From positions 1,488,001-1,552,000 of the forward strand of contig NZ_JAPEOB010000002.1 of the NCBI RefSeq assembly GCF_026341775.1: a DNA stretch of 64,000 nucleotides, read 5' to 3'. This DNA comes from Streptomyces sp. NBC_00654. GTDB taxonomy: Bacteria; Actinomycetota; Actinomycetes; Streptomycetales; Streptomycetaceae. A program made the position numbers and the translations under genes. Under the pieces are notes generated by a model. It was not told where the DNA came from and searched no databases. It saw nothing but the letters and a program-made list of their open reading frames with translations. Each line of letters begins with the position of its first letter. Position 1 is the stretch's first letter. Shown one piece after another: positions 52,042-61,726 of this stretch.

Positions 52042-52956
52042 CTATCCCTCCGAGGACCCCGACGCGTCCGAGGATCCCGAAGAATCCGGAGCGTCCGTGT
52101 CCGCGGCGGAACCGCCGGGCTTCCCGGAACCGGACTTCCCGGACCCGGACTCCGTGGACCCGGACTCCGCGGAACCCGCCGACTCCGCCGGGGTGTCGGT
52201 GGAATCGGCGTCCTCGGTGTCGGACGGAGCGTCCGTCGGGGTGCTCCCCGCCGCGTCGTCCGCGCCCAGCAGACGCGCCAGCTGCCGCCCGACGATGCGC
52301 TTGAACTTGCGCTGCTGCGGCCTCGTACGGTCCAGGACCGCGACCTCCAGCCGCTCCGCGGGGATCTCCCGCTCGCCGCCGTTCGGCTCCCGGGACAGCG
52401 CCTGGACAGCCAGCTTGAGCGCCTCCGCGAGCGTCATGCCGTCACGGTGGCGCTGGTCCAGGAAACCGCCGATCTGCTCCGCGTTGCCGCCGACCGCGAC
52501 CGAGCCGTGCTCGTCCACGATCGAGCCGTCGTGCGGCAGCCGGTAGATCTGGTCGCCGTCGGGCGCGGAACCGACCTCGGCGACCACCAGCTCCACCTCG
52601 TACGGCTTCTCGGCCGCACTGGAGAAGATGGTGCCCAGCGTCTGCGCGTAGACGTTGGCCAGCCCACGGGCCGTCACATCGTCGCGGTCGTAGGTGTATC
52701 CGCGCAGATCGGCGTAGCGCACGCCGCCGATGCGGAGGTTCTCGTACTCGTTGTACTTGCCGGCGGCGGCGAAGCCGATCCGGTCATAGATCTCGCTGAA
52801 CTTGTGCAGCGCACGGGACGGGTTCTCGCCGACGAACACAATGCCGTCGGCGTACTGCAGCACAACCAGGCTGCGACCACGGGCGATGCCCTTCCGGGCG
52901 TATTCCGCCCGGTCGGCCATGGCCTGCTGGGGTGAGACATAGAACGGCGTCGACAC
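52042..52956 (-). CDS. prcA: Proteasome alpha subunit
   Basis: Forms the outer alpha rings of the 20S proteasome and gates the pore. The 304-aa protein begins [27 protein letters not shown] and keeps the alpha fold through about residue 236. The final approximately 68 residues are a Ser/Gly/Asp/Glu low-complexity tail, which is long for this family. GTG start at 52956. It lies 57 bp after prcB and ends the pup-prcB-prcA unit. Confidence 0.96.
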   Translation of the reverse strand: MSTPFYVSPQQAMADRAEYARKGIARGRSLVVLQYADGIVFVGENPSRALHKFSEIYDRIGFAAAGKYNEYENLRIGGVRYADLRGYTYDRDDVTARGLANVYAQTLGTIFSSAAEKPYEVELVVAEVGSAPDGDQIYRLPHDGSIVDEHGSVAVGGNAEQIGGFLDQRHRDGMTLAEALKLAVQALSREPNGGEREIPAERLEVAVLDRTRPQQRKFKRIVGRQLARLLGADDAAGSTPTDAPSDTEDADSTDTPAESAGSAESGSTESGSGKSGSGKPGGSAADTDAPDSSGSSDASGSSEG

Positions 52957-53013
52957 CGGCTATCCGTCCCTTTCTGTCAGTGACGAGTGCATCGGAGAGG
53001 TCTCAGGACCCGG

Positions 53014-53859
53014 TCAGAGCAGCGCGGCGCGCGGGCCGTCGGGCTGTTCCAGACGCCGCTCCAGGATCGAGCGCGCGATCTCGGCGGACTCCTGGTCCGT
53101 CAGCCTCCGGAAGCCTTCGTCGGTGATGACGGTGACGATCGGGTAGATCCGGCGGGCCACGTCCGGGCCTCCGGTCGCCGAGTCGTCGTCGGCGGCGTCG
53201 TACAGCGCCTGTACGACCAGGGTGAGAGCCTGCTCCTCCGTCAGGTCCTCGCGGTAGAGCTTCTTCATCGACCCGCGGGCGAAGATCGAGCCGGAACCGG
53301 TCGCCGCGTAGCCGTGCTCCTCGGAGCGGCCGCCGGTGACGTCGTACGAGAAGATCCGGCCCCGCTCGCGGTCGACGTCGAAGCCGGCGAAGAGCGGCAC
53401 GACGGCGAGGCCCTGCATGGCCATGGCCAGATTGCTGCGGATCATGGTGGAGAGCCGGTTGGCCTTGCCCTCCAGGGAGAGCTGGGCGCCCTCGACCTTC
53501 TCGAAGTGCTCCAGCTCCAGCTGGAAGAGCTTGACCATCTCCACGGCCAGGCCGGCCGTGCCGGCGATACCGACCGCCGAGTACTCGTCGGCGGGGAAGA
53601 CCTTCTCGATGTCGCGCTGCGCGATCATGTTGCCCATGGTGGCGCGCCGGTCACCGGCCAGTACGACTCCGCCGGGGAACGAGGCCGCGACGATCGTCGT
53701 GCCGTGCGGTGCCTCGATGGCTCCCTGCAGAGGCGGCAGATTCCGGTTGCCCGGGAGCATCTGGGGCGACTGGTCGGACAGGAAGTCCATGAACGAGGAC
53801 GAACCCGGCGTCAGGAAGGCAGCTGGTAGACGCCCGGTGCTACGAGTGTTGGCTTCCAC
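53014..53859 (-). CDS. prcB: Proteasome beta subunit
   Basis: Catalytic beta subunit of the 20S proteasome, 281 aa. A 53-residue propeptide precedes the catalytic Thr54 in [14 protein letters not shown], so autocleavage exposes Thr. Lys in GDRRATMGN and Asp/Ser elements are in place. GTG at 53859 follows GGAGGG. Its N-terminal codons overlap the end of the endonuclease remnant by about 49 bp. Confidence 0.97.
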   Translation of the reverse strand: MEANTRSTGRLPAAFLTPGSSSFMDFLSDQSPQMLPGNRNLPPLQGAIEAPHGTTIVAASFPGGVVLAGDRRATMGNMIAQRDIEKVFPADEYSAVGIAGTAGLAVEMVKLFQLELEHFEKVEGAQLSLEGKANRLSTMIRSNLAMAMQGLAVVPLFAGFDVDRERGRIFSYDVTGGRSEEHGYAATGSGSIFARGSMKKLYREDLTEEQALTLVVQALYDAADDDSATGGPDVARRIYPIVTVITDEGFRRLTDQESAEIARSILERRLEQPDGPRAALL

Positions 53860-54131
53860 GCGTTTCCCTCCAGGTATGCGATGGCCCTGCGCAAGGTGTC
53901 AGGATCATCCCCCAACTTGCCGATGGCCGAATTGCAGTTGCAGCACATTACGCCACGGACCCTACCCGCCCCGTGACGGTGATCCACCTGTTCGGCGGGA
54001 GTAGCGGGATGTGACCGTGCGGCCACGCACGGGGAAAGGCCGGCGCGGCGCGGGCGGCCGCCCCGTCTCCGCGGGCCGTCCTCCGCCGGACCGTGCCCCG
54101 GACCGTTTCCGGCCCGGGGCGCCCGGCTCAC
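53811..54131 (-). pseudogene. Truncated endonuclease VII-type (HNH, beta-beta-alpha-Me) gene
   Basis: The C-terminal approximately 60 codons read [37 protein letters not shown] and a tail ending [10 protein letters not shown]. They match the end of the endonuclease VII domain protein I recall between prcB and pup in other streptomycetes, including the DH-x-H and CxxC residues. The N-terminal half with the paired zinc-binding cysteines is missing; only one Cys (SPCVAAR) remains upstream of the DH motif. A GTG at 54131 gives a 106-codon frame, but no ribosome-binding site is visible. I read it as a 5'-truncated remnant. Confidence 0.55.
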
Positions 54132-54154
54132 ATCCGAGCGTTCACATCCGTGAA

Positions 54155-54373
54155 CTACTGTCCGCCCTTTTGCACGAAGGACCTGACGAAGTCCTCGGCG
54201 TTCTCCTCCAGGACGTCGTCGATCTCGTCCAGCACCGAGTCGACGTCGTCGCTCAGCTTCTCCTGGCGCTCCTTGAGGTCCTCGGACGCCTGCGCGTCCT
54301 GCGCCTGCTCCTCGGCCTCCTCGGTGGAACGTGTCGCCTTCTGCTGTCCGCCGCCGGTGTCCTTGGTCGCCAT
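54155..54373 (-). CDS. pup: Ubiquitin-like protein Pup
   Basis: Prokaryotic ubiquitin-like modifier of 72 aa. Disordered, acidic sequence starts MATKDTGGGQQKATRS and continues through the coiled-coil-forming QAQDAQASEDLKERQEKLSD to the C-terminal RSFVQKGGQ. The final Gln must be deamidated to Glu by Dop before ligation. ATG at 54373. A RecA-NDp-like promoter is predicted about 37 bp upstream. It is followed by the endonuclease remnant, prcB and prcA. Confidence 0.97.
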   Translation of the reverse strand: MATKDTGGGQQKATRSTEEAEEQAQDAQASEDLKERQEKLSDDVDSVLDEIDDVLEENAEDFVRSFVQKGGQ

Positions 54374-54409
54374 GTAGCTCACCCCGCTCGGTTCGAAGCA
54401 CTTGATCAG

Positions 54410-54432
54410 ACCCTACCCATGGGGTCCGACAT
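54410..54432 (-). promoter_or_regulatory. RecA-NDp-like promoter of the pup operon
   Basis: Minus-strand ATGTCGGAC, eight bases, TAGGGT agrees with TTGTCRGTG-N8-TANNNT at six of nine -35 positions (the central TGTCGG) and fully at the -10. The transcript would start about 30 bases before the pup ATG. Confidence 0.45.
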
Positions 54433-54493
54433 TGGCCCGGTACTTGTCTCAACGTCCGGAGGTCATCTGAATGATTCCCAGCCGGGAGAGCTT

Positions 54494-56005
54494 TCAGCCG
54501 CCCGACAGCACCCGGACCAGCTCTTCCGCCGTGCGGCAGCGGTCCAGGAGCTCCTTGACGTGCTCCCGCGTCCCGCGCAGCGGCTCCATCGTGGGAACCC
54601 GTTGCAGCGAGTCACGGTCCGGCAGATCGAAGATGACCGAGTCCCAGGAGGCCGCGGCGACATCGTCCGCGTACTGCTCCAGGCACCGGCCGCGGAAATA
54701 GGCCCTGGTGTCCTCGGGGGGCTTCGTGCGCGCCCTGGCGACCTCGTTCTCGTCCAGCAGCCGCTTCATCCTGCCGCGGGCCACCAGACGGTTGTACAGC
54801 CCCTTCTCCGCCCTTACGTCGGCGTACTGGAGATCCACCAGATGCAGACGGGGAGCGTCCCACTCCAGGCTGTCGCGGCGGCGGTAGCCCTCCATCAGCT
54901 CCCGCTTCGCGACCCAGTCCAGCTCCCCGGCCAGGCTCATCGGGTCGTTCTCCAGCCGGTTGAGGGTGTCCTCCCAGCGGAGCAGGATGTCCTTGGTCTG
55001 TTCGTCGGCGTCGGCGCCGTAGCGCTCCTCGACGTACTTGCGGCCCAGTTCGAAGTACTCCATCTGCAGCTGGACAGCGGTGAGTGTCCGGCCGCTGCGG
55101 AGCGTGATCAGCTGCTTCAGGGACGGGTCGTGCGAGACCTGGTGCAGGGTGCGTACGGGCTGGTCGACAGCGAGGTCGACGTTGATGAAGCCGTCCTCGA
55201 TCATGGACAGGACCAGGGCCGTGGTGCCGAGCTTCAGATAGGTCGAGATCTCCGAGAGGTTCGCGTCACCGATGATCACATGGAGGCGGCGGTACTTCTC
55301 CGCGTCCGAGTGCGGCTCGTCCCGGGTGTTGATGATGGGGCGCTTGAGTGTGGTCTCCAGCCCCACCTCGACCTCGAAGTAGTCCGACCGCTGGCTGAGC
55401 TGGAAGCCGTGTTCCTGGCCGTCCTGGCCGATGCCGACCCGGCCCGCGCCGGTGACGACCTGCCGGGAGACGAAGAACGGGGTCAGATGGCGCACGATGT
55501 CCGAGAACGGGGTCTCCCGGTGCATCAGGTAGTTCTCGTGCGTGCCGTAGGAGGCGCCCTTGTTGTCGGTGTTGTTCTTGTAGAGGTGGATCGGCTGGGC
55601 ACCGGGGATCGCCGCGGCCCGTTCGGCGGCCTCGGCCATGATGCGCTCGCCGGCCTTGTCCCACAGGACCGCGTCGCGCGGATTGGTGATCTCGGGTGAG
55701 CTGTATTCGGGGTGCGCGTGGTCGACGTACAGCCGGGCACCGTTGGTGAGGATCACATTGGCGAGGCCGATGTCCTCGTCGGTGAGCTGGCTGGAGTCGG
55801 CGGTTTCCCGGGCGAGGTCGAAGCCTCGCGCGTCGCGCAGCGGATTCTCCTCCTCGAAGTCCCAGCGGGCGCGCCGCGCCCGGTGCATCGCCGCCGCGTA
55901 GGCGTTGACGATCTGGGACGAGGTGAGCATGGCATTGGCGTTGGGGTGGCCGGGGACGGAGATTCCGTACTCCGTCTCGATGCCCATTACTCGCCGTACG
56001 GTCAT
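54494..56005 (-). CDS. dop: Depupylase/deamidase of Pup
   Basis: A 503-aa paralogue of PafA. The front [19 protein letters not shown], the [20 protein letters not shown] and [27 protein letters not shown] motifs and the Dop-type insertion are present. It converts Pup-Gln to Pup-Glu and removes Pup from proteins. It ends 121 bp upstream of the pup start and lies about 240 bp after arc; a terminator separates it from arc. Confidence 0.97.
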   Translation of the reverse strand: MTVRRVMGIETEYGISVPGHPNANAMLTSSQIVNAYAAAMHRARRARWDFEEENPLRDARGFDLARETADSSQLTDEDIGLANVILTNGARLYVDHAHPEYSSPEITNPRDAVLWDKAGERIMAEAAERAAAIPGAQPIHLYKNNTDNKGASYGTHENYLMHRETPFSDIVRHLTPFFVSRQVVTGAGRVGIGQDGQEHGFQLSQRSDYFEVEVGLETTLKRPIINTRDEPHSDAEKYRRLHVIIGDANLSEISTYLKLGTTALVLSMIEDGFINVDLAVDQPVRTLHQVSHDPSLKQLITLRSGRTLTAVQLQMEYFELGRKYVEERYGADADEQTKDILLRWEDTLNRLENDPMSLAGELDWVAKRELMEGYRRRDSLEWDAPRLHLVDLQYADVRAEKGLYNRLVARGRMKRLLDENEVARARTKPPEDTRAYFRGRCLEQYADDVAAASWDSVIFDLPDRDSLQRVPTMEPLRGTREHVKELLDRCRTAEELVRVLSGG

Positions 56006-56197
56006 GCGGCCCTCCTTGCCCGGCGCCGTTCCCCTCCGGGACGACGCTCAAGTACCGCTGCTTGTCCGGTGTGCGTGATGCGGTGCCCGTCCCCGCACTG
56101 CGCGTCTCGGCGGTACCGCAGAGCCTAGAGTGCCTCTGCGCCGGTGGGGAGATCAATTACGTCATTGTTCCGGCCGGGCCGACGTGTCGGAAAGCAA

Positions 56198-56234
56198 CCG
56201 GCTGCGGACGCCCCGTTCGGGCATCCGCAGCCGG
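56198..56234 (-). terminator. Terminator after arc
   Basis: Eleven-base arms (CCGGCTGCGGA with TCCGCAGCCGG) and inner pairs form a strong hairpin eight bases after the arc stop, followed on the minus strand by TTGCTTTCC. The 56006-56242 gap also holds the dop promoter region; TAGGCT near 56121 is a possible -10. Confidence 0.75.
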
Positions 56235-56242
56235 ACCGCTTT

Positions 56243-58009
56243 TTACAGGTACTGCCCGGTGTTCGCCACCGTGTCGATGGAACGGCCGGTGTCCGCGCCC
56301 TGCTTTCCGGTGACGAGTGTGCGGATGAAGACGATCCGCTCACCCTTCTTACCGGAAATCCTGGCCCAGTCGTCCGGGTTGGTGGTGTTCGGAAGGTCCT
56401 CGTTCTCCTTGAACTCATCCACGCATGCCTGGAGGAGATGGGAGACGCGAAGGCCCTTCTGCCGCTGTTCGAGGAATGCCTTGATGGCCATCTTCTTTGC
56501 CCGGTCGACGATGTTCTGAATCATCGCGCCGGAGTTGAAGTCCTTGAAGTACAGGACTTCCTTGTCGCCGTTGGCGTAAGTGACCTCGAGGAAGCGGTTC
56601 TCCTCGGACTCCGTGTACATCCGTTCCACGACGGACTGGATCATGGCGTGGGCGGCGGCCGGCTTGGAGCCGGAGTGCTCGGCCAGATCGTCGGCGTGCA
56701 GCGGGAGGGACGGGGTCAGGTACTTCGCGAAGATGTCCTTCGCGGCCTCGGCGTCCGGGCGCTCGATCTTGATCTTCACATCGAGACGTCCCGGCCGCAG
56801 GATGGCGGGGTCGATCATGTCCTCGCGGTTGGAGGCGCCGATGACGATGACGTTCTCCAGGCCTTCCACCCCGTCGATCTCGGCGAGCAGCTGGGGGACG
56901 ATGGTGTTCTCCACGTCCGAGCTGACGCCGCTGCCGCGGGTGCGGAAGAGGGATTCCATCTCGTCGAAGAAGACGATGACGGGCGTGCCCTCGCTCGCCT
57001 TCTCCCGGGCACGCTGGAAGACGAGGCGGATGTGCCGCTCGGTCTCGCCGACGTACTTGTTGAGGAGCTCGGGGCCCTTGATATTGAGGAAGTAGCTCTT
57101 CCCCGCGGGCTGTCCGGTGACCTCGGCGACCTTCTTGGCCAGCGAGTTGGCGACCGCCTTGGCAATGAGGGTCTTGCCGCAGCCGGGCGGACCGTAGAGC
57201 AGGATGCCCTTCGGTGGCCGCAGTTCGTGCTCCCGGAAGAGGTCGGGGTGGAGGTACGGAAGCTCGACCGCGTCGCGGATCAGCTCGATCTGGTCGCCCA
57301 GTCCGCCGATCTTGTCGTAGTCGATGTCCGGGACCTCTTCGAGAACGAGCTCCTCGACCTCGCTCTTGGGGACCACCTCGTAGACGTAGCCGGACCTCGG
57401 CTCCAGCAGCAGGGCGTCGCCGGGGCGGATGGTGATGTCCAGCAACGGCTCGGCGAGCCGCACCACCCGCTCCTCGTCGGTGTGCCCGACCACCAGGGCC
57501 CGTTCGCCGTCCTCAAGGATCTCCTTGAGGGTGACGATGTCCCCCGCGCTCTCGTACGCCATGGCCTCGACCACGTTGAGCGCTTCGTTGAGCATGACCT
57601 CCTGGCCGCGCCGGAGGTCCTCGAGCTCGACGCTGGGGCTGACATTCACCCGGAGCTTGCGGCCCCCGGTGAAGATGTCGCACGTACCGTCCTCGTTCGC
57701 TTGCAGGAAGACTCCGAAGCCGGCCGGCGGCTGTGCGAGCCGGTCGACTTCCTCCTTGAGGGCCACGATCTGGTCGCGGGCCTCGCGGAGCGTACTGGCG
57801 AGCCGCTCGTTCTGTGCGGAAACGCCTGCCAGGTTCGTCTGCAACTCGACGATCCGCTCTTCGAGAATCCTCGTATGACGCGGAGAGTCGGCGAGCTTAC
57901 GTCGCAGGACGGCGATTTCCTGCTCGAGATAGGCAACCTGGCCGGCTGGGTCATCAGACCCCCGCCCGGGCCGGATGCCGCGGTTGATGTCGTCGTCGTG
58001 GGCTGCCAC
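56243..58009 (-). CDS. arc: Proteasome-associated AAA ATPase (ARC/Mpa)
   Basis: Hexameric unfoldase of 588 aa that feeds pupylated proteins into the proteasome. An N-terminal coiled coil binds Pup ([40 protein letters not shown]). Two OB-fold rings follow, then the AAA domain with Walker A GPPGCGKT, Walker [12 protein letters not shown] and the [20 protein letters not shown]. The extreme C-terminus GQYL supplies the penultimate Tyr of the HbYX-type gate-opening motif. GTG at 58009 ([11 protein letters not shown]) follows GGAGGTGAGG; an ATG six codons earlier is less likely. Confidence 0.97.
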   Translation of the reverse strand: MAAHDDDINRGIRPGRGSDDPAGQVAYLEQEIAVLRRKLADSPRHTRILEERIVELQTNLAGVSAQNERLASTLREARDQIVALKEEVDRLAQPPAGFGVFLQANEDGTCDIFTGGRKLRVNVSPSVELEDLRRGQEVMLNEALNVVEAMAYESAGDIVTLKEILEDGERALVVGHTDEERVVRLAEPLLDITIRPGDALLLEPRSGYVYEVVPKSEVEELVLEEVPDIDYDKIGGLGDQIELIRDAVELPYLHPDLFREHELRPPKGILLYGPPGCGKTLIAKAVANSLAKKVAEVTGQPAGKSYFLNIKGPELLNKYVGETERHIRLVFQRAREKASEGTPVIVFFDEMESLFRTRGSGVSSDVENTIVPQLLAEIDGVEGLENVIVIGASNREDMIDPAILRPGRLDVKIKIERPDAEAAKDIFAKYLTPSLPLHADDLAEHSGSKPAAAHAMIQSVVERMYTESEENRFLEVTYANGDKEVLYFKDFNSGAMIQNIVDRAKKMAIKAFLEQRQKGLRVSHLLQACVDEFKENEDLPNTTNPDDWARISGKKGERIVFIRTLVTGKQGADTGRSIDTVANTGQYL

Positions 58010-58048
58010 GGTCCTCACCTCCTCCATGGGGAGCTGGACGCTTCCTGA

Positions 58049-58076
58049 CCCTACCTGGGTGGGTGATGATTGAAAC
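58049..58076 (-). promoter_or_regulatory. Candidate vegetative promoter of arc
   Basis: Minus-strand TTTCAA and TAGGGT are separated by 16 bp, giving a leader of about 32 bases. TAGGGT is the common streptomycete -10. No PafBC-type element precedes it. Confidence 0.4.
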
Positions 58077-58250
58077 CCCTAGATCACAAAGACTCCGGGA
58101 CGTGTCCGATCTTCACCCTTGCGCTCTCCCTCACGACAAGGGAATACCCACCCTTCAACATCGGAAAGCGGCCGGTTGTATCGTCGAAGCGTTCAACACC
58201 CGTCAGGGCTGGCTCCAATTGGTTCAGATACGCAGGGAACGGCAGGACAC

Positions 58251-58562
58251 ATGACCGTGCAGCAGGACGCGTCGGACGACAGTGGCACGCAGAACCTGGA
58301 GGTCTGGATCGACCAGGACCTCTGCACGGGCGACGGCATCTGTGTGCAGTACGCGCCGGAGGTCTTCGAGCTGGACATCGACGGCCTGGCGTACGTGAAG
58401 AGCGGCGACGACGAGCTGTTGCAGGACAAGGGCGCCACAACGCCGGTGCCGCTGCCGCTTCTCCAGGACGTCGTGGACTCGGCCAAGGAGTGCCCCGGCG
58501 ACTGCATTCACGTCCGTCGGGTTTCGGACAGCGTCGAGGTGTACGGGCCGGACGCGGCGTAA
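58251..58562 (+). CDS. Single-cluster ferredoxin
   Basis: Ferredoxin of 103 aa. The Fe-S ligands are in DLCTGDGICVQYAPEVF and AKECPGDCIHV, the CxxxxxC ... CP layout of 3Fe-4S or 4Fe-4S ferredoxins in actinobacteria, usually partners of cytochrome P450s. The N-terminal 20 residues are extra. ATG at 58251, divergent from arc; no P450 is in the window. Confidence 0.85.
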   Translation: MTVQQDASDDSGTQNLEVWIDQDLCTGDGICVQYAPEVFELDIDGLAYVKSGDDELLQDKGATTPVPLPLLQDVVDSAKECPGDCIHVRRVSDSVEVYGPDAA

Positions 58563-58566
58563 CCGC

Positions 58567-59151
58567 TCAGGCGCTCCGGGTGAGATCGCCCGCGGAACGG
58601 ACGAAGGCGCCGCCCTTCCACTGCCAGGCGGCCTTCTCCTGCCGGTCCGGGCAGCAACGCGGGACATCGGCCGAGGAGTAGCTGAGCAGGGTCGCCGAGA
58701 CGACGCCTCCATGGACGGCGAAATCACCGACCGTCATCTTCTGAGCGGGGTCCACCAGGGTCGCCACGACCCGGGGTGCGGCCCCGTTCCCCTGTGTCAG
58801 GACGTAGACACCGCTGGGCGGGGTGCCGGAGCCCGCGGCGCAGTGGACGACCGCCACCGTCTCCGGCCTGCCGTCGCCGTCGAGGTCTCCGGGCGCCTGC
58901 CGGGCCACGACGCTCCCCACGGTGCCGCAGTCGAGCGGAAAGGTCACCGCCGCCGGATCGGGGGCCTTGGCGGGCGCGGTGCCGTGCCGCGCGGCGGTGC
59001 GGTGCTCGGAGGCCGAGGCGGTCGCGGTGGCGGAGTCCGGCTGGAGCAGACCCGCTCCGGCGACGACGGCGGCCATGGCCGCCGCCGTGGCGAGCCAGTG
59101 CACCGGCTTGGTGCCGGTGTGCGCGAGGTCCGGGAGCGCGGAGGTCTGCAC
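58567..59151 (-). CDS. Secreted or membrane-anchored hypothetical protein
   Basis: A 194-aa protein with an N-terminal hydrophobic segment (WLATAAAMAAVVAGAGLL) after a short basic/polar front, then a secreted domain with GDLDGDGRPETVAVVHC and two Cys pairs. The DLDGDGRPET stretch is an FG-GAP/calcium-binding-like motif. Unknown function. GTG at 59151 follows AGGAGA. Confidence 0.72.
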   Translation of the reverse strand: MQTSALPDLAHTGTKPVHWLATAAAMAAVVAGAGLLQPDSATATASASEHRTAARHGTAPAKAPDPAAVTFPLDCGTVGSVVARQAPGDLDGDGRPETVAVVHCAAGSGTPPSGVYVLTQGNGAAPRVVATLVDPAQKMTVGDFAVHGGVVSATLLSYSSADVPRCCPDRQEKAAWQWKGGAFVRSAGDLTRSA

Positions 59152-59287
59152 GCGGTATGTCTCCTGTGATTCCTGTGGAGCCGGAAGGCGGTGCCGGACG
59201 GTGTCGGAACGGTGGGGGTGAGGGGTGAGGGGAGGCCAGCATCGTGCCATACCTCACACCGCGGGGGAACGGCGGGGTGGACTCCGG

Positions 59288-59390
59288 CTTCCCCCCGGGG
59301 GAAGCCCCGGGGGACGGCCGTCCCCCGGGACAACGAAAAGGCGCCGCCGCGCAGGTCCCGGTTCGTCCCCGGGAACTGCGCGGCGGCGCC
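59288..59390. terminator. Array of three adjacent palindromes after trmI
   Basis: Three hairpins lie end to end: 59288-59304 (CTTCCCCC with GGGGGAAG), a perfect 24-bp palindrome at 59306-59329, and 59340-59390 (15-bp arms starting GGCGCCGCC). The last is followed on the minus strand by TTTTCGTTG, so it is an intrinsic terminator for trmI. The first two may terminate or insulate on either side. Confidence 0.8.
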
Positions 59391-59406
59391 GGTGCGTTGT
59401 GCGGGG

Positions 59407-60315
59407 TCAGCCGCGGGCGGCGGAACCGCTCTGGCTGCCGGGTCCGTCGTAGTCGTCGCCGTAGGCGCCCTTGGACGGGCGGCGGCGGCGCAGCGGCGCC
59501 TCGACGCCGTCCGCGAGGCGGCGGGCGGTGACCAGGAAGCCGGTGTGGCCGATCATCCGGTGGTCGGGCCGGACGGCCAGGCCCTCGACGTGCCAGTTGC
59601 GGATCATCGACTCCCAGGGCTGCGGCTCGGCGAAGCAGCCGATCTCGCGGATGGACTCGACGGTCCGCGAGAGCTGGGTGGTGGTCGCGACGTACGCGCA
59701 GAGGATGCCGCCGGGCACGAGCGCCTTGGAGACGGCCTCCAGGCACTCCCAGGGCGCGAGCATGTCCAGGACGACGCGGTCGACCTCGGTGTCGGAGAGG
59801 TTGTCCTGGAGGTCGCCGACGGTGAGCTGCCAGGCGGGGTGCGGGGAGCCGAAGTAGCGCTCCACGTTCTGCTGGGCGATCTCGGCGAAGTCCTCGCGGC
59901 GCTCGTAGGAGTGCAGCATGCCCTGCTCGCCGATGGCGCGCAGCAGGAAGGTGCTCAGCGCGCCGGAGCCGACGCCTGCCTCCACGACGCGGGCGCCGGG
60001 GAAGATGTCGGCGAAGGCCAGGATCTGGCCCGCGTCCTTGGGGTAGACCACGGCGGCGCCGCGGGGCATGGACAGGACGAAGTCGGGGAGCAGGGGGCGC
60101 AGCGCGAGATAGGCGACGTTTCCCGTGGTTCGGACAACACTGCCCTCGGGAGCACCGATCAGCTCGTCGTGCGGGAAAGAACCCTTGTGGGTGTGGAAAT
60201 TCTTTCCGGCTTCGAGCGTGAAGGTGTAGTGGCGTCCCTTGGGGTCGGTGAGCTGGACCTGGTCCCCGACCTTGAAGGGCCCACGTCGGCGGGCGGCACC
60301 GGTCGGTTCAGACAT
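59407..60315 (-). CDS. trmI: tRNA (adenine-N1-)-methyltransferase TrmI
   Basis: SAM-dependent enzyme of 302 aa that makes m1A58 in the tRNA T-loop. The N-terminal GPFKVGDQVQLTDPKGRHYTFTLE domain, motif I VVEAGVGSGALSTFLLRA and DRVVLDMLAPWECLEAVSKAL fit family TrmI of actinobacteria, which is frequently next to the proteasome genes. It is separated from the secreted protein by the three-hairpin array. Confidence 0.95.
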   Translation of the reverse strand: MSEPTGAARRRGPFKVGDQVQLTDPKGRHYTFTLEAGKNFHTHKGSFPHDELIGAPEGSVVRTTGNVAYLALRPLLPDFVLSMPRGAAVVYPKDAGQILAFADIFPGARVVEAGVGSGALSTFLLRAIGEQGMLHSYERREDFAEIAQQNVERYFGSPHPAWQLTVGDLQDNLSDTEVDRVVLDMLAPWECLEAVSKALVPGGILCAYVATTTQLSRTVESIREIGCFAEPQPWESMIRNWHVEGLAVRPDHRMIGHTGFLVTARRLADGVEAPLRRRRPSKGAYGDDYDGPGSQSGSAARG

Positions 60316-60400
60316 GTGACCAGCGTACCGGTGATTCCGGGGGTGCCGACCGCCTGCCGGGGCGGCGGGCGGCTGCCTCGCCGCCGGATCGGGCGCCGGA

Positions 60401-61687
60401 TCAGGCGCCGGGGCGGGCCATGGCTGCCACGAATGCCCGTTCGACGTCGGCGGTGGAGAGGACTCCGTAGATCTCGCCGGTCTCCTCGACCACCAGGTAT
60501 TCGGTGGCCGGGGTCGCCTTGAGCCGGTCGAGGAGGGCTTCGCCGGCCAGTTCGGCGGGGACCTTCATACCGTCGGTGAGGTCCTGGGCGAGACCGCTGA
60601 CGGGGACCCAGGGGCGGCGGTGCTCGGGGACACCCACGATGGCCGCCTCCCGGACGACGCCCTTGGGGTTGCCCTGTCCGTCGACGACGACGAGTGCGCG
60701 GGCGCCCGCCTCGTTGGCGCGGCGCAGCGCCTCGGAGAGCGGGGTGGCCGATTCCACCGGGACGGCACGCCGGGTGAGGCTGCGGGCGCGGAGATCGGGG
60801 AGGTGCTCGCGCAGGCGTGCCATGCGCAGGCTGTTGCCGGCACCGGTCCAGATGATTCCGGCGAGGATCGCGGCGAGCAGGGCGTCCGTGACGGTCTCCA
60901 CACCGCCGATCTCGTCGGTGGCGTTGCCGAGGGCCCCGGTGTGGGTGAGGAGCGGCAGACCGATGAGGACGGTGACGGCGAGGCCCCTGCCGACCCAGGC
61001 GGCGGCGATGGTGCCGCTCATGGGCTTGCCGGTGATCTTCCAGACGACGGCGCGCAGCATCCGGCCGCCGTCGAGCGGGAGACCGGGGAGCAGGTTGAAG
61101 GCGGCCACGATGAGGTTGGAGATCATCAGTCCGGCGAGCAGGACGCCGGGTACGGTGCCGGGCTCGACGAACTGCATCGCGAGGTAGAAGACACCGCTGA
61201 GGACGAGGGAGAGCAGCGGGCCGACGAAGGCCAGGACGAACTCGCGGCCGGGCGTCTCCGACTCCTTCTCGATCTCGGAGACACCGCCGAAGAACTGCAG
61301 CTGGATGCGGCGGACCGGCAGCTTGTAGCGCAGCGCGGCGACCGTGTGGGCGAGTTCGTGGACGAGCACGGAGGCGTAGAAGGCGATCGCGAAGAAGAGG
61401 GCGACCAGGTAGCGGGCACCGCCGAGCTCGGGCAGGACCCGGTCGAGCTGGCCGCCGAAGACCCAGGTGATGAGGGCGGCCACGACGAACCAGCTGGGGG
61501 CGACGTACACGGGCACCCCGAAGGGGCGGCCCATGAGCAGGCCGCCGCCGGGTTCCTCGGGGCGTCGCGGTTTGCCGTTCTCGGGTGCGGCGCCGGGGTC
61601 CGTTCCCCCTGCGCCGGGCTGCGGCCGCCCGCTGTCGCCGCTCTCGTCCACGGGGTCCCTCCGGTCGGTGGCGTTTGCCACGATCAT
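60401..61687 (-). CDS. Site-2 (M50) metalloprotease with CBS domains
   Basis: A 428-aa intramembrane zinc protease. After a low-complexity Pro-rich N-terminus, six helices surround HELAH (residues 110-114) and NLLPGLPLDGGR (about 207-218), the zinc ligands. A C-terminal CBS pair (about 300-425) probably binds nucleotides. It may cleave anti-sigma factors or other membrane substrates such as RskA, but this is inference. It is divergent from the RecB-like nuclease gene. Confidence 0.92.
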   Translation of the reverse strand: MIVANATDRRDPVDESGDSGRPQPGAGGTDPGAAPENGKPRRPEEPGGGLLMGRPFGVPVYVAPSWFVVAALITWVFGGQLDRVLPELGGARYLVALFFAIAFYASVLVHELAHTVAALRYKLPVRRIQLQFFGGVSEIEKESETPGREFVLAFVGPLLSLVLSGVFYLAMQFVEPGTVPGVLLAGLMISNLIVAAFNLLPGLPLDGGRMLRAVVWKITGKPMSGTIAAAWVGRGLAVTVLIGLPLLTHTGALGNATDEIGGVETVTDALLAAILAGIIWTGAGNSLRMARLREHLPDLRARSLTRRAVPVESATPLSEALRRANEAGARALVVVDGQGNPKGVVREAAIVGVPEHRRPWVPVSGLAQDLTDGMKVPAELAGEALLDRLKATPATEYLVVEETGEIYGVLSTADVERAFVAAMARPGA

Positions 61688-61726
61688 GCAGTGTGCGAGG
61701 CTCTGTGGTCGATGGTATGCCGCTCG

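Noticed and set aside
52975..52998. TGTCAGTG as a PafBC-type promoter on the plus strand
   Set aside because: No TANNNT at the correct distance and no plus-strand gene downstream.
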